64,000 nt of DNA from Anaerolineae bacterium (GCA_022821805.1 JAJECX010000003.1:434001-498000); one strand, 5' to 3'; positions 1 to 9,440 are shown, numbered from the stretch's first letter. Made by a program: numbers and translations. The notes: generated from the letters alone by a model not told the origin.

Positions 1-417
1 AGGCGCGTGGCCATTTCGACGGCGCGCTGGAGCCTCGCTTCTGGATTCGCCATGTTGGCGATCATGTTGGGGACCACGCCAATTGTGCAGACGGCTTTGG
101 TGCCGGAAGACGCCACCGCCGTATTCTATGCCGCCTGGATCATCGCTTCGCTCTCGCAGCCGCTCAGCGCGCTGGCCTTCGTCACTGACGGCATACATTG
201 GGGTACCGGCGATTATCGTTTCTTGCGAAATGCCATGATCTTGGCAACGGTCTGCGGCCTGCTTGGGCTGCAGTTGATCGCAAGCGATAAGCCCGGCGCC
301 TTCAGCGGCGTCTGGCTCATGACGGTGTTGTGGATCAGCATACGCGCCTTTTGGGGCGTGGCCCGTCTCTATCCGGGAATCGGGGACAGTCCGCTGAAGG
401 CGCGCGGCGCCAGCTAA
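1..417 (+). CDS. MATE family efflux transporter, C-terminal part (5' end outside window)
   Basis: The reading frame is open to the left edge, so the gene is cut by the window and only about 138 C-terminal residues are visible. The GTG at position 7 is probably not the real start. The fragment has about three hydrophobic helices. It contains a stretch reading SQPLSALAFVTDGIHWGTGD, which resembles the C-terminal half of DinF-type MATE transporters, where QPLNALAFVFDGI...GAGD is typical. Members of this family export organic cations or drugs across the cytoplasmic membrane using an ion gradient. The substrate cannot be read from the sequence. No neighbour indicates its role; the next gene, for a PspC protein, starts 159 bp downstream. 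The family call is from recognition of the motif and is fairly secure; DinF subfamily membership is less so. Confidence 0.72.
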   Translation, partial: RRVAISTARWSLASGFAMLAIMLGTTPIVQTALVPEDATAVFYAAWIIASLSQPLSALAFVTDGIHWGTGDYRFLRNAMILATVCGLLGLQLIASDKPGAFSGVWLMTVLWISIRAFWGVARLYPGIGDSPLKARGAS

Positions 418-576
418 CCTGTCGCGCAAAGGCGCTTGCCTCGGCGCAACTTCGCGGGTTGTTCAGCGTATACAATGATAACAGAACCGGTGAATAGGAT
501 TTCCCTGGGCGCGGCCCCCAGGATAAGGCGAGCGAGCCGCGTGTCAGGACCCATCGCCAGAAGGAGACAGCGTTAG

Positions 577-822
577 ATGAAGATCAAGCTCAACAAGCGA
601 CTTTACCGTTCGCGCAAGGACCAGCAGATAGCCGGCGTCTGCGGCGGCGTGGCCGATTACCTCGGCGTGGATCCGACTCTTGTGCGGCTGCTTTGGGTAA
701 TATTCGCCATCGCAGGCGGCCCCGGTCTTTTTCTTTATGTGATTATGTGGGCGATTGTGCCGGAAGAACCTGAGTTCGTTCAAGCGACGGCGGACAAAGC
801 CAAGAACGAGGACATCGTCTGA
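577..822 (+). CDS. PspC domain small membrane protein
   Basis: An 81-residue protein that is almost entirely one PspC domain. It starts with KLYRS-type basic residues, has the typical IAGVCGGVADYLGVDPTLVR motif around residues 17-36, then one hydrophobic segment at about residues 39-60 (LLWVIFAIAGGPGLFLYVIMW) and a short charged tail. PspC proteins sit in the cytoplasmic membrane and are linked to the phage-shock/envelope-stress response. In Gram-positive-like and Chloroflexota genomes, short stand-alone copies like this are common without the rest of the psp operon, and no pspA or pspB is seen nearby. The ATG at 577 follows GAAGGAGA about 10 bases upstream, which supports the start. A -10-like TATACAAT lies near 471-478 but without a good -35. 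Confidence 0.85.
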   Translation: MKIKLNKRLYRSRKDQQIAGVCGGVADYLGVDPTLVRLLWVIFAIAGGPGLFLYVIMWAIVPEEPEFVQATADKAKNEDIV

Positions 823-909
823 GGCGCAGTCCGGATACGGCGCGCGATATCCAAGTCGCGACGCAGCGGCAGCGCGCATCAAGCTCCGATTGAACGCCGC
901 CGAATGTAA

Positions 910-1896
910 CTAAAGCAAGTGCTCTATCGCCTCGCGCTCCGCGAGCAGTTCAGCTTCCGAAGCCTTAATTTTCTCCGAGGCATATTCGCTTACTTCCAGT
1001 CCCTCGACAATTGAGATTCTTCCGTCCCTGTTTCTGCGCAGCGGGAAGGAGTAGATTAGCCCTTCAGCCACGCAATACGGATTGCCCTCGCTGGGAATGG
1101 CGGCGCTGAACCAATCGCCAGCCGGCGTCGGATTGATCAAGCTGCGAATGGTATCGAGGGCGGCGTTGGCGGCGCTGGCGGCCGAGCTCTTGCCGCGCGC
1201 CTTGATGATAGCGGCGCCGCGCTCCTGTACGGTCGTCATGAAATCGCCTTCCAGCCAGCCTCGATCAGCGATAATCGATTCGGCAGATTGTCCGCGGATA
1301 AGCGCGTGCTCAAAGTTGGGGAACTGAGTCGTGCTGTGGTTGCCCCATATCGCGATGTTGCTGACTTCGCCGACTTGCGCGCGCGCCTTTAGCGCCAGTT
1401 GCGCTTTTGCCCGATTCTCGTCAAGCCGGGTCATGGCGAAGAACCGATCGTCGGGAATGTCCGGGGCATTGGCTTTGGCAACGAGGCAGTTGGAATTACA
1501 GGGATTGGCCACCACCAGTACGCGAATATCGCCCGCTGCGTTATCGTTCAGGGCGCGCCCCTGCTCGACGAAGATGGGACCATTGGCGGCGATCAAGTCG
1601 CTGCGCTCCATGCCAGGTCCACGCGGCATGCCGCCCACCAGGATCGCCCAATTGGCGTCTTTGAATGCGACCCTAGGATCATCGGAGATGAGGATGTCTT
1701 GCAGCAGCGGCTGAGCGCAATCTTCGAGTTCCATCACCACGCCGCGCAGCGCATCCATCGCCGGCGGGATCTCCAATATCTGCAGCGCTACCAGCTGGTT
1801 GGCGCCAAATACTTCGCCATTGCCGATGCGGAAAAGCAGGTTATAGGCGATCTGGCCCGCGCCTCCGGTAATCGCTACCCGTATCGGTTGAGTCAT
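910..1896 (-). CDS. mdh: Malate dehydrogenase
   Basis: This 328-residue protein catalyses malate + NAD(P)+ to oxaloacetate + NAD(P)H in the cytoplasm, in the TCA cycle. It begins with the Rossmann nucleotide loop [16 protein letters not shown]. Downstream are the [16 protein letters not shown] segment carrying the substrate-binding arginines, the VANPCNSNC motif, the MTRLDENRA catalytic aspartate region and the [11 protein letters not shown] motif with the active-site histidine. This is the ~330-residue 'type 2' (cytosolic-like) malate dehydrogenase rather than the lactate-dehydrogenase-like type often found in Chloroflexus relatives. The ATG at 1896 has GGAGAGGAA upstream. An 83 bp gap separates it from the histidine phosphatase gene on the same strand and contains a candidate promoter, so it may be transcribed alone. 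Confidence 0.94.
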   Translation of the reverse strand: MTQPIRVAITGGAGQIAYNLLFRIGNGEVFGANQLVALQILEIPPAMDALRGVVMELEDCAQPLLQDILISDDPRVAFKDANWAILVGGMPRGPGMERSDLIAANGPIFVEQGRALNDNAAGDIRVLVVANPCNSNCLVAKANAPDIPDDRFFAMTRLDENRAKAQLALKARAQVGEVSNIAIWGNHSTTQFPNFEHALIRGQSAESIIADRGWLEGDFMTTVQERGAAIIKARGKSSAASAANAALDTIRSLINPTPAGDWFSAAIPSEGNPYCVAEGLIYSFPLRRNRDGRISIVEGLEVSEYASEKIKASEAELLAEREAIEHLL

Positions 1897-1937
1897 TCCC
1901 TGATTCCTCTCCGGTTTGCTCGTAAACAGACGCCGAG

Positions 1938-1966
1938 ATTGTACTGGAAATCAAAGTCATTTTTCA
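1938..1966 (-). promoter_or_regulatory. Candidate sigma-70 promoter for mdh
   Basis: On the minus strand a TACAAT -10 box (1938-1943) lies 17 bp downstream of TGAAAA (1961-1966), which matches the -35 consensus at only three positions. The gap location and about 35 nt of leader before the start codon fit a promoter for mdh. The weak -35 keeps confidence low. Confidence 0.3.
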
Positions 1967-1979
1967 GTGACTATCTCGT

Positions 1980-2582
1980 CTACTTCGCTTCGTGCGGCAT
2001 CTCGGCAAAAGCGCTGATCTGCCAGATATCCTCGAATCGTACGAGAGTCGTTATTGATGTATTCTTCATTGGCTTATCGGGCAACTGGGCATACATCGAT
2101 GCGAGCAGAATCATCATCGCCGAGCTGTGCCCAACCATTGCAACCGTTTCTATATCGTATTTGCTCGTGATGTCGTCCCAAGCCGCCTGCATCCGCCGCT
2201 GCACATCAAGCCGCGATTCACCGCCCGGAACTTGATAGAGCCTATATCCCGTCACCCATTTTCGGTAGGCGCGGGGAAAGCGCGCCTCGACTTCGGCAAA
2301 GGTATGCCCTTCGAAATCGCCGAATGCGATCTCCGCCAATCGCTCGTCCTGGCGAACCGGCTGTCTCAGGATCTCGCCAATGATCGCCGCCGTTTCCAGC
2401 GCGCGCGACCGCGGACTGGTGTAGATGGCATCGATTGAAACCGTCGTGAGATACTCCGCCAGCGAGCGCGATTGGGCACGGCCGCAATCGTTCAAGGGAA
2501 CGGGCATCGCCCCTTGCAGCCGGCGCTCGCGATTGAAATCAGTCTGACCGTGACGAATGAAAAGTACTTTCTTTACGCTCAT
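1980..2582 (-). CDS. Histidine phosphatase superfamily protein (phosphoglycerate mutase/CobC-like)
   Basis: A cytoplasmic histidine phosphatase of about 200 residues. The N-terminus reads KKVLFIRHGQTDFNRERRLQ, containing the RHG catalytic motif whose histidine is phosphorylated. A glutamate-bearing GDFEGHTFAEVEARFP region follows, and the second active-site histidine is in AMVGHSSAMM near the C-terminus. The family covers cofactor-dependent phosphoglycerate mutases, alpha-ribazole phosphatases and broad-specificity phosphatases; the exact substrate cannot be decided from motifs. The start was placed at the ATG at 2582, 40 codons inside the longest frame. It is preceded by GGGAAG at suitable spacing, and the RHG motif then falls at about residue 9-11, as is usual. 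It is divergent from the small membrane-protein gene at 2625, 42 bp away. Confidence 0.88.
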   Translation of the reverse strand: MSVKKVLFIRHGQTDFNRERRLQGAMPVPLNDCGRAQSRSLAEYLTTVSIDAIYTSPRSRALETAAIIGEILRQPVRQDERLAEIAFGDFEGHTFAEVEARFPRAYRKWVTGYRLYQVPGGESRLDVQRRMQAAWDDITSKYDIETVAMVGHSSAMMILLASMYAQLPDKPMKNTSITTLVRFEDIWQISAFAEMPHEAK

Positions 2583-2624
2583 TGTCTTCCCTAAGACTTG
2601 ACGGATAAGCGGCTCAAGGGCAAA

Positions 2625-2951
2625 ATGACGCCAGCGCAAGAGTGTATCATTATTGAAAGCGGCAATCGAGTGACAGACGATCCAAACGGTAGCGGGCAGC
2701 ATCCGAGCAGATTAACAGAATACGGTTTGGCAATGGTGGGCGGCGCTGGCATGACGCTGCTGATCCTTGGCGCCAGCATCGGCGTAATCTACGGCGCCAA
2801 TTTGGACGCGGAATCAACACATTCCCTGGGCTTGATGCTGGTTGTCGGTTTCTTCTTGCTGGTCCTCGCTATTGGCTTCTGGCTGGGTTGGGCGCGCCCA
2901 TTTGAGCGCTTTGACAACATCAACGCGCCGGCGGAACCTGAGCGCCATTAG
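2625..2951 (+). CDS. Small two-helix membrane protein, unknown function
   Basis: A 108-residue protein with a polar N-terminal arm of about 35 residues, two hydrophobic helices (near GLAMVGGAGMTLLILGASIG and LGLMLVVGFFLLVLAIGFWL) and a short polar tail. No family was recognised. The ATG at 2625 is preferred over the TTG at 2598 because AAGGGC lies just upstream. It is followed within 10 bp by the next unknown gene and then era, so the three probably form one transcript. It may simply be a lineage-specific membrane protein. Nothing in the sequence shows a substrate or partner. Confidence 0.55.
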   Translation: MTPAQECIIIESGNRVTDDPNGSGQHPSRLTEYGLAMVGGAGMTLLILGASIGVIYGANLDAESTHSLGLMLVVGFFLLVLAIGFWLGWARPFERFDNINAPAEPERH

Positions 2952-2959
2952 CTCCCATA

Positions 2960-3463
2960 ATGAAGCGAAAATCCGCTTTGCAGCGTCAGCCCATCGTTGA
3001 TCAGGTGACCGGGGTGGTGACAGAGGTCGACGGTCAGGCGCTGTTGTCGTCGGCCGAATTGGCTGATGGCGCCGTGATCGCGCGAGGCGAGTTGGCCATT
3101 CGCTATGGCATCACCTATCTTGGCAAACCTCACTTGTCGATCGTGCCGGATCTCGTCGTCGCCGATTATGGCGAATTGCTCAAGGGTGAAGCGGCTTGGG
3201 AGTTTCTGATGACCAGCGCGCATCTATATCCGCGCGCCGATGTCTGCGGCTTGCGAAATGATGGAGTGGACGACATGGTCGCTGTCAAGCAGTTGGACTT
3301 CGATTATCCCTACGATATATTTGTATACCGCCGGCTCGAAGATGAGCAGCCCTTCGCAGCGCTCGCCGCCCTGATTGACGCGGATTCGGAATCATATCCC
3401 GAACGTCTTCTGAGCCGCCTTCCTCGATTCGACAGCGTATCCTCTTGGCGGCGGAATGCCTGA
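2960..3463 (+). CDS. Conserved-looking soluble protein of unknown function upstream of era
   Basis: A 167-residue soluble protein with no recognised motif and no membrane segment. It contains many acidic residues and a central part (RYGITYLGKPHLSIVPDLVV) with alternating hydrophobic pattern, probably beta strands. Its stop overlaps the start of era by 8 bp, so translation is likely coupled and it probably belongs to the era transcript. The start is uncertain because no clear ribosome-binding site precedes the ATG at 2960. No function is proposed. Confidence 0.55.
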   Translation: MKRKSALQRQPIVDQVTGVVTEVDGQALLSSAELADGAVIARGELAIRYGITYLGKPHLSIVPDLVVADYGELLKGEAAWEFLMTSAHLYPRADVCGLRNDGVDDMVAVKQLDFDYPYDIFVYRRLEDEQPFAALAALIDADSESYPERLLSRLPRFDSVSSWRRNA

Positions 3464-4394
3464 GTTGGATTCGATCTTCAGTGATGATTGGGGCAAAAAT
3501 CATCGGTCGGGTCTGGTGGCGGTTGTCGGGCGACCCAACGTCGGCAAGTCAACGCTCATCAACGCCATCCTCGATCAAAAAATCGCCATCGTCGCGGCCA
3601 AGCCGCAGACGACCCGCCAAAGGCAACTGGGCATCTACACCGAGGCTGAGGCGCAGATCCTCTTTATCGATACGCCGGGCATCCACAAGCCAAAGACGCT
3701 GATGGGAAAATACATGATCGGGGTCGCCCATGATGCCCTGAAGGATGCCGATGTCGTGCTCTGGATCTTGGACGCGTCAGCGCCGCCCAGGCAGGAAGAT
3801 CGGAATATCGCGGCGCTGCTGGCGAAGATCGCGCCTAAAACGCCGCGAATACTCGCTCTGAACAAAGTGGATTTGGTTCCGCCAGATTCAGATTTCTCCG
3901 AACACCTTGCCCTATGCGAGCATGAGCGCGCGCTGCCGACCGGCGCCAAGGAAAAACGCGGAATCGCCGACCTGATTGATTGCCTGATTCCGCTCCTGCC
4001 ATTGGGACCGCGCTATTACCCGGCTGAGCAGGCGAGCGACTCCAATCTGCGCTTCATCGCGGCCGAAATCATCCGCGAGCGGATCATCGAACTCACCAGC
4101 GACGAGATCCCTCACGCCGTGGCCGTGCTTATCGATCGATTTCGCGAAAAACCCGAACTCACACATATTGAGGCAAGCATCTATATCGAGCGTGGTTCGC
4201 AAAAGGGCATCGTCATTGGCAAGCGCGGCGCCATGATCAAGCGGATTGGCGTCGAGTCGCGCGCCGAATTGGAACGACTTCTTGAATCCCGTGTGCGCCT
4301 GGAAACGCGCGTCAAAGTGCAGAAAAATTGGCGCAGCAATGAAGATTTTATGCGGCGCGCCGGCTATCGAATGCCGAAGCGAGGGCGGCGCTAG
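3456..4394 (+). CDS. era: GTPase Era
   Basis: Era is an essential GTPase that binds 16S rRNA and assists 30S subunit assembly at the membrane/cytoplasm interface. The 312-residue product shows G1 GRPNVGKST (about residues 25-33), a switch region PQTTRQRQLGI, G3 DTPGIHKP, G4 NKVD and, in the C-terminal third, a KH domain with the GIVIGKRGAMIKRIG loop. Length is normal for Era (about 300). The start overlaps the preceding unknown gene by 8 bp. Its stop overlaps the stop of ribF, which is convergent, by 4 bp in a palindromic CTAG that serves as the stop on both strands. There is no room for a conventional terminator between the two. Confidence 0.96.
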   Translation: MPELDSIFSDDWGKNHRSGLVAVVGRPNVGKSTLINAILDQKIAIVAAKPQTTRQRQLGIYTEAEAQILFIDTPGIHKPKTLMGKYMIGVAHDALKDADVVLWILDASAPPRQEDRNIAALLAKIAPKTPRILALNKVDLVPPDSDFSEHLALCEHERALPTGAKEKRGIADLIDCLIPLLPLGPRYYPAEQASDSNLRFIAAEIIRERIIELTSDEIPHAVAVLIDRFREKPELTHIEASIYIERGSQKGIVIGKRGAMIKRIGVESRAELERLLESRVRLETRVKVQKNWRSNEDFMRRAGYRMPKRGRR

Positions 4395-5329
4395 CCAGGC
4401 TGGTCGATCCCCAGGCTGCGCCTGGTGGCGGCGATATCAGCTTGAATCTGAGTCACCAGCTCCTCAAAGCCGCTAAACGTATGTTCGGGCCGCAAGCGTC
4501 TTACGAAGCTTAACTCCAGTTTCTTGTCATAGATGTCGCGATCAAAGTCGAGCAAATGCGCTTCGATCGTAACATCGTCGCCGGAGAAGGTGGGTCGCCG
4601 TCCGACATTTGTCGCCGCCGGAAAAGTCTCGCTTCCGAGTCGAGCCCAGGTGGCGTAGACGCCGTTCGCCGGGATGATCTGCTCAGACCAAACGGCGAGA
4701 TTGGCAGTCGGCACGCCGATCGTGCGGCCTCGCTGCTGCCCGGCAACAACGGCGCCTTCGAGGCTGTAGGCGCGCCCCAACATGGCTTTCGCCGCTTGCA
4801 TATTGCCCTTGCGGACGTGGTCGCGCACGGTCGAGCTGCGCACGAACTGGTCGCTGGTTTGGGCTCTTATCAACTCCATTGCCCTCACGTTGAAGCCGCG
4901 CTTTTCGCCTTGCGCGCGCAGATAGTCGATATCGCCTTCGCGCTGGAATCCCAAGGCGAAATCGGCGCCAACCCACAATTCCTTTAGTCGTAACTGTGTG
5001 ACCAATTGATCAATGAACTCGGCCGCGGGCAGATTTCGGGTTACGTCATCAAATGGGTGGGTGATGACGATCTCGACGCCAAGTTTCAGCACGAGCTCGG
5101 CCCGTTTTCCCGGGGGCGTCAAATAGTATCGAGTTTGGACTTGCTCCAAAACCGTGTCTGGATGCGGGTGAAACGTCAATACGATCGACTTGCGTCCGGC
5201 GGCGCGCGCGCGATCTACCAGCCGCTGGATCAGCTGCTGATGCCCCAGATGCACGCCATCAAATACGCCAATGCTCAGAAGGGAATCAGCATCCAGATTC
5301 GCATCCTTCAAGCTGCGCAGGTGTGTCAT
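4391..5329 (-). CDS. ribF: Bifunctional riboflavin kinase / FAD synthetase
   Basis: RibF phosphorylates riboflavin to FMN and adenylylates FMN to FAD in the cytoplasm. The N-terminal FAD synthetase (nucleotidyltransferase) domain has the SIGVFDGVHLGHQQLI motif at about residues 20-35 and VLTFHPHPD. The C-terminal riboflavin kinase domain shows GRAYSLEGAVVAGQQRGRTI and GVPTANLA. At 312 residues the length is standard. It is the last gene of the nusA-infB-rbfA-nrnA-truB-ribF run on the minus strand, 33 bp after truB, an arrangement seen in many bacteria. The ATG at 5329 is the natural start, though the ribosome-binding site is weak (GAGACC), suggesting translation dependent on upstream transcription or coupling. 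Confidence 0.96.
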   Translation of the reverse strand: MTHLRSLKDANLDADSLLSIGVFDGVHLGHQQLIQRLVDRARAAGRKSIVLTFHPHPDTVLEQVQTRYYLTPPGKRAELVLKLGVEIVITHPFDDVTRNLPAAEFIDQLVTQLRLKELWVGADFALGFQREGDIDYLRAQGEKRGFNVRAMELIRAQTSDQFVRSSTVRDHVRKGNMQAAKAMLGRAYSLEGAVVAGQQRGRTIGVPTANLAVWSEQIIPANGVYATWARLGSETFPAATNVGRRPTFSGDDVTIEAHLLDFDRDIYDKKLELSFVRRLRPEHTFSGFEELVTQIQADIAATRRSLGIDQPG

Positions 5330-5362
5330 TGCACGGTCTCGTCACTATTGCCCGCTGTCATT

Positions 5363-6265
5363 CTATATCGCCTCGCTTAAGAAAACCTTGCGCGGCTTCC
5401 ATAATTCGGCGCGCGGTTCGAGTAAAGCCACCAGCCGATTCGCCCGGTCAAAGGCGAATACAATGTGATTAGCCATGTCGGTCGGCCGGCGAATGAAGCG
5501 GCCATGACGCAGGCTTTCGATGTCTTCTGCGTTGAGATGCACACGACTGTAATCCCCGAGCGCGTCGTAAGGCGAAATTATCTTATGCATCCATTCACCG
5601 TCTGTCGTGATCGAATCAAGATTTAGACTGTCGCCGATTTTGAATGCGCCGCTGGCGGTCCGTGTCAAGCCCGATAGGTAGCCTCCGACGCCAAGCGCCG
5701 CGCCCAGGTCATGCGCCAGGCTGCGGATATAGACACCCGAGCCGCATTCAATCTCGAGCTCCAGTACCGGACGGCGCCACGACCGGACGACAATCGCGTG
5801 TATCGTGACCGCGCGCGCTTTGCGCTTGATGGTTTTCCCCTGCCGCGCCAATTCGTAGAGTTTTTTACCGCCAACTTTGATGGCGCTATACATGGGCGGG
5901 ACTTGCTCGATTTCCCCGATGAACTGCGGCAAGACGCGCTGAATATCGAAGAGTCGCAGGTGCTTGGCGGGCTTGCATTCCAGGAATTCGCCGGCTGCGT
6001 CATAAGTGGATGTGGTGGCGCCAAGCGTAATCTCGGCGCGATAGATCTTTCGGCCGCGCATAATGTATTCGCTGAGGCGCGTCGCCGCCCCCAGACAGAT
6101 GACCAGCACGCCATCCGCCAAGGGATCAAGCGTGCCGGCATGGCCCGCCTTTCGTGATCCGGTGAGCGTACGGTAGCACCGCCGCACCCGCGCAACGACG
6201 TCATGACTGGTTAGATGGAGTGGCTTATTGAGGTTGAGAAAGCCGGCGGCCGGGATTTCACTCAA
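5363..6265 (-). CDS. truB: tRNA pseudouridine(55) synthase TruB
   Basis: TruB converts uridine 55 in the T-loop of tRNAs to pseudouridine. The protein has the GFLNLNKPLHLTSHDVV opening, the catalytic GTLDPLADGVL motif with the nucleophilic aspartate, a PPMYSAIKVGGKKLYELAR region and the GSGVYIRSLAHDLG motif. A C-terminal PUA-like tail follows. No ATG exists near the expected N-terminus. The TTG at 6265 was chosen because GGAAGGGG lies about 9 bases upstream; an in-frame TTG at 6286 is the alternative. With this start the gene overlaps the 3' end of nrnA by 8 bp, implying translational coupling. Confidence 0.94.
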   Translation of the reverse strand: MSEIPAAGFLNLNKPLHLTSHDVVARVRRCYRTLTGSRKAGHAGTLDPLADGVLVICLGAATRLSEYIMRGRKIYRAEITLGATTSTYDAAGEFLECKPAKHLRLFDIQRVLPQFIGEIEQVPPMYSAIKVGGKKLYELARQGKTIKRKARAVTIHAIVVRSWRRPVLELEIECGSGVYIRSLAHDLGAALGVGGYLSGLTRTASGAFKIGDSLNLDSITTDGEWMHKIISPYDALGDYSRVHLNAEDIESLRHGRFIRRPTDMANHIVFAFDRANRLVALLEPRAELWKPRKVFLSEAI

Positions 6266-7262
6266 GCGAGCCAGCCCCTTCCGCAATTGCCTGATGCGCT
6301 AGCGGCAGCACCTTCGCCTCAACTTGTTTTAAGCTGCCGTCAATGGTGCAACCTGAAGCGAGCGTGTGGCCGCCGCCGCCAAGCTGGAAAGCAAGGCTGG
6401 CGACATCATAGCCAGGCTTGGCGCGAAAGCCGACCTCTACTTTGCGCTCTGGCAGTTCCTTGAAGACGATTGAGATTTTGGCTTGATCGACCGTTACCAG
6501 GTAGCTCACCAGCCCGCCATCGCTCGCCTTTCCCAAGCCGGCCCTTCTCAAATCGCACTGTCTGATTGTGGCGTAGATCAGCCCATCTTTAAGGCGAACG
6601 GAGGGGAGCGCCAGTTTCCAGAGTTCAACTTCTTTGAATGATCGGCGATTGAGCGTCTGCGCCATGATTTGCGACAAAGGGGCGCCTTTGCTAATGAGGT
6701 CTTGCGCAATCTCAAGCGTGCGGCTGTTGGTGGCGCTGATGCGAAAACCTTGTGTATCGGTTACCAGACCGGTCAGCAGCGCATGCGCCGCCCCAGCCGA
6801 AATGCGCCAGCCAAGATGGGCGAGAAAATCATAGACGATTTCGACGGCTGCGACCGCCTCGGGAACAATTAGATGAATATCGCCGAAGCGCGTGTTCGTC
6901 GGGTGATGATCGAGATTGATGACCCGCCGACTATGCCCCATGCCATAGGCGCCGGCTTCGCCAATCCGTTCAAGGTCGCTCGAATCCAGCGTGATCATCA
7001 GGTCAAATTCGCCGGCATTGACCGCCGGCGCCACGATATCGCTATGGGGGATGAAGCGCAGTTCGGGCGGAACGCCGTCGTCGATCGCCGCGGTCACTTG
7101 CTTGCCCCGTTCGCGCAGGGGACCAGCCAAACCCAAGAGCGAGCCGACGGCGTCTCCGTCAGGCGCAATGTGAGAGACGAGCAGAATCGACTTGGCTGTG
7201 GCGATGGCAGCAGCGGCTTGCCGCCACTGCGGCTCAGTGCGCCGCGCCGTCTTTGCGCTCAT
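6258..7262 (-). CDS. nrnA: DHH-family phosphoesterase NrnA (oligoribonuclease / pAp phosphatase)
   Basis: NrnA-type enzymes degrade very short RNA oligonucleotides and dephosphorylate 3'-phosphoadenosine 5'-phosphate in the cytoplasm, replacing Orn in many bacteria. The sequence shows the DHH superfamily metal motifs in order: SHIAPDGDAVGSLLGL, MITLDSSDLERIGEAG, the DHHPTN signature and, in the C-terminal DHHA1 domain, LGGGGHTLASG. The ATG at 7262 gives 334 residues, the usual size. The longer frame to 7388 lies inside rbfA and is unlikely. The gene overlaps the end of rbfA by 29 bp and sits between rbfA and truB, its standard location. Confidence 0.93.
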   Translation of the reverse strand: MSAKTARRTEPQWRQAAAAIATAKSILLVSHIAPDGDAVGSLLGLAGPLRERGKQVTAAIDDGVPPELRFIPHSDIVAPAVNAGEFDLMITLDSSDLERIGEAGAYGMGHSRRVINLDHHPTNTRFGDIHLIVPEAVAAVEIVYDFLAHLGWRISAGAAHALLTGLVTDTQGFRISATNSRTLEIAQDLISKGAPLSQIMAQTLNRRSFKEVELWKLALPSVRLKDGLIYATIRQCDLRRAGLGKASDGGLVSYLVTVDQAKISIVFKELPERKVEVGFRAKPGYDVASLAFQLGGGGHTLASGCTIDGSLKQVEAKVLPLAHQAIAEGAGSLE

Positions 7263-7617
7263 CGTCTGTGACTTCGGCCGGAATATCGAGGCTGGAGATA
7301 ATCGCGTTGATGCGATCGGCGTAGGCAAGCGTGCTGTCCCAATAGAAATGGAGCTCGGGCGTATTGCGAAGGCGTATTCGTTTGCCAACTTCGCGCCGCA
7401 GGAAGCCGCCCGCGCGCCTTAAACCCTGCATTACTTCGGATTCGCGATCCTCGTCGCCCATGGCGCTGACATAAACTTTCGCGTACATCAGCTCGGGGTC
7501 GAGTGTGACATCGGTAACCGTGATGTCTCGCAACCGGGGATCAGATATCTCGCGCAGCAGCAGCTGGCTTAGAATCTGGTGAATCCGCTCGCTCATTCGC
7601 TCGCGCTTGATCGACAT
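7234..7617 (-). CDS. rbfA: Ribosome-binding factor A
   Basis: A 127-residue RbfA, a KH-like protein that binds the 30S subunit and helps 16S rRNA 5'-end maturation. It begins with the typical KRERMSERIHQILSQLLLRE, followed by ISDPRLRDITVTDVTLDPEL and YAKVYVSAMG, all standard for the family. It lies 9 bp downstream of infB on the same strand and overlaps nrnA at its 3' end, as in the conserved nusA-infB-rbfA operon. The ATG at 7617 has GAGCCGA-like purines just upstream. Size and context leave little doubt. Confidence 0.95.
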   Translation of the reverse strand: MSIKRERMSERIHQILSQLLLREISDPRLRDITVTDVTLDPELMYAKVYVSAMGDEDRESEVMQGLRRAGGFLRREVGKRIRLRNTPELHFYWDSTLAYADRINAIISSLDIPAEVTDDERKDGAAH

Positions 7618-7626
7618 CGGCTCGCC

Positions 7627-9438
7627 TCAACTGACGCGTTCGCGCACGAAGAATTCGATGATATCGCCTTCTTCAAAGTCGCTTACGCCGTCCAAACCGA
7701 TGCCGCACTCGAATCCAGTGCGTACTTCGCGGACATCATCCTGGAAACGCTTTAGCGACGATACCGCGACATTGTCGTGTACGATCGCGTTGCCGCGCCT
7801 TAACCGCGCCTTGGCGTTCCGCCGCGCCTCGCCCCTGCGAATGACGCTGCCAGCGATGATTCCGCCGCGCGGTATTCTGAAGGTTTGCAGCACTTCGGAT
7901 TCGCCGATGACGCGATTGACGAACTTGGGTTCGAGCATGCCATGCAATGCCAATTCAATATCTTCAAACAACTTGTAGATGATATTGTAACGCCGGATCT
8001 CGACGCCTTGTACCTCCGCCGAAGCCAGGGCGGCGTTGTCCACGTCGACATTGAAGCCAAATATGATGGCGCTGGATGCGCTGGCCAGCATGACATCGGA
8101 TTCAGTAACTCTGCCGACCTCTTGTCGCAAGACGCGTACCGCGATTCCCTCCTCATTGCGTTCGGAGATGTTCACCAACTCGTCCGTTATCGGCTGGATA
8201 GAGCCTTGCACATCCGCTTTCAGAATGATTGATAGTTCTTTGGCCGCGCCGGCCTGGAATTGCTGCAAGAAATCTTCCAGGGTCATTGATGGCGGAAGTT
8301 GCCCGCCGAATTCCCGCGCTCGTTCTTCATCGCGTCGATCTTCCGCGATGCCGCGCGCAGTCTTGTCGTTCACGGTGACTTCAAACATAGCGCCCGGCGC
8401 CGGCGGCGAGTCGAGCCCGAGCACCGCCACTGGCATTGACGGCGTGGCGCGCGCCACCGGATTGCCGGCCGAATCAAACATCGCTTTTATTTTGCCGTAC
8501 GACGTGCCGGCGACGATGGCGTCTCCGCGTGTCATTGTGCCATTCATGACCAAGAGCGTCGCCATTGTGCCCCGGCTTCTGTCTACCTCGGCTTCGACTA
8601 CCGTGCCGCGCAGCTTGCCCGCGGGGTTCGCTACAATCTCGTTCTCATCGGCAACCAGAACGAGCGCCTCAAGCAAGTCTTCAACACCATCGCCCGCCAG
8701 CGAATCGACCGGCACCATGATCGTCGCGCCGTCCCAGTCATCGGGCACCAAATCCAACTCGGCCAGCTGTTGCTTTACCATATCCGGATTGGCGTTGTTT
8801 CGATCAACTTTGGTAATAGCGACCACCAGCGGCACGTTTGCGGCGCGCGCATGATCGAGGGCTTCGCGCGTGGTTGGCATAACGCCGTCGTCTGCGGCGA
8901 CGACGAGGATGGCAATATCGGCGCCATGCGCGCCGCGGGCTCGCATCGCCGTGAAGGCTTCGTGCCCGGGCGTGTCGAGGAAAGTTAGCGTATGCCCGCC
9001 ATGCTGAGCCTGATAGGCGCCGATGTGTTGGGTGATCCCGCCTGCTTCCCCTTCGGCTACGGCGGTCTTTCGAATTGTATCGAGAAGCGTAGTCTTGCCG
9101 TGATCAACATGTCCAAGAATTGAGATTATTGGCGGGCGCCGCGTGAAGTCATCGGACGACTCGCCCTCATACATCGCGCTCCATTTTTCTTCCCGCTGCT
9201 CGGCGCGTTTTTCTTCTTCGTGGGCGGCGGCAACTGCGCTGGCGGATTGGGCGCTGAAGCCCAACTCCTCTACGACAATTGCCGCTGTGTCAAAATCTAT
9301 TTGCTGGTTGATCGACGCCATGATGCCGTTGGAAATCAGCGTCTTCATGACATCTATGGGGCTGCTGTCAATCAGTTCGGCCAATTCGCGAACTGTGAGA
9401 TAATCCGGTACGAGGACAATCTTTGTTGCTTCTTGCAT
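7627..9438 (-). CDS. infB: Translation initiation factor IF-2
   Basis: IF-2 is the GTPase that brings initiator fMet-tRNA to the 30S subunit and promotes subunit joining. The 603-residue protein has a short IF2N domain at about residues 1-55 ([21 protein letters not shown]), a brief charged linker, and the G domain with [23 protein letters not shown] and AITKVDRN. The beta-barrel and C-terminal fMet-tRNA-binding domains follow ([20 protein letters not shown] near the end). It lacks the long charged N-terminal extension of enterobacterial IF-2. A strong AAGGAGG precedes the ATG at 9438, but this Shine-Dalgarno sequence can pair with an upstream CTGCCTC (see the hairpin at 9441-9474). It lies 70 bp downstream of ylxR in the nusA operon. 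Confidence 0.97.
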   Translation of the reverse strand: MQEATKIVLVPDYLTVRELAELIDSSPIDVMKTLISNGIMASINQQIDFDTAAIVVEELGFSAQSASAVAAAHEEEKRAEQREEKWSAMYEGESSDDFTRRPPIISILGHVDHGKTTLLDTIRKTAVAEGEAGGITQHIGAYQAQHGGHTLTFLDTPGHEAFTAMRARGAHGADIAILVVAADDGVMPTTREALDHARAANVPLVVAITKVDRNNANPDMVKQQLAELDLVPDDWDGATIMVPVDSLAGDGVEDLLEALVLVADENEIVANPAGKLRGTVVEAEVDRSRGTMATLLVMNGTMTRGDAIVAGTSYGKIKAMFDSAGNPVARATPSMPVAVLGLDSPPAPGAMFEVTVNDKTARGIAEDRRDEERAREFGGQLPPSMTLEDFLQQFQAGAAKELSIILKADVQGSIQPITDELVNISERNEEGIAVRVLRQEVGRVTESDVMLASASSAIIFGFNVDVDNAALASAEVQGVEIRRYNIIYKLFEDIELALHGMLEPKFVNRVIGESEVLQTFRIPRGGIIAGSVIRRGEARRNAKARLRRGNAIVHDNVAVSSLKRFQDDVREVRTGFECGIGLDGVSDFEEGDIIEFFVRERVS

Positions 9439-9440
9439 TC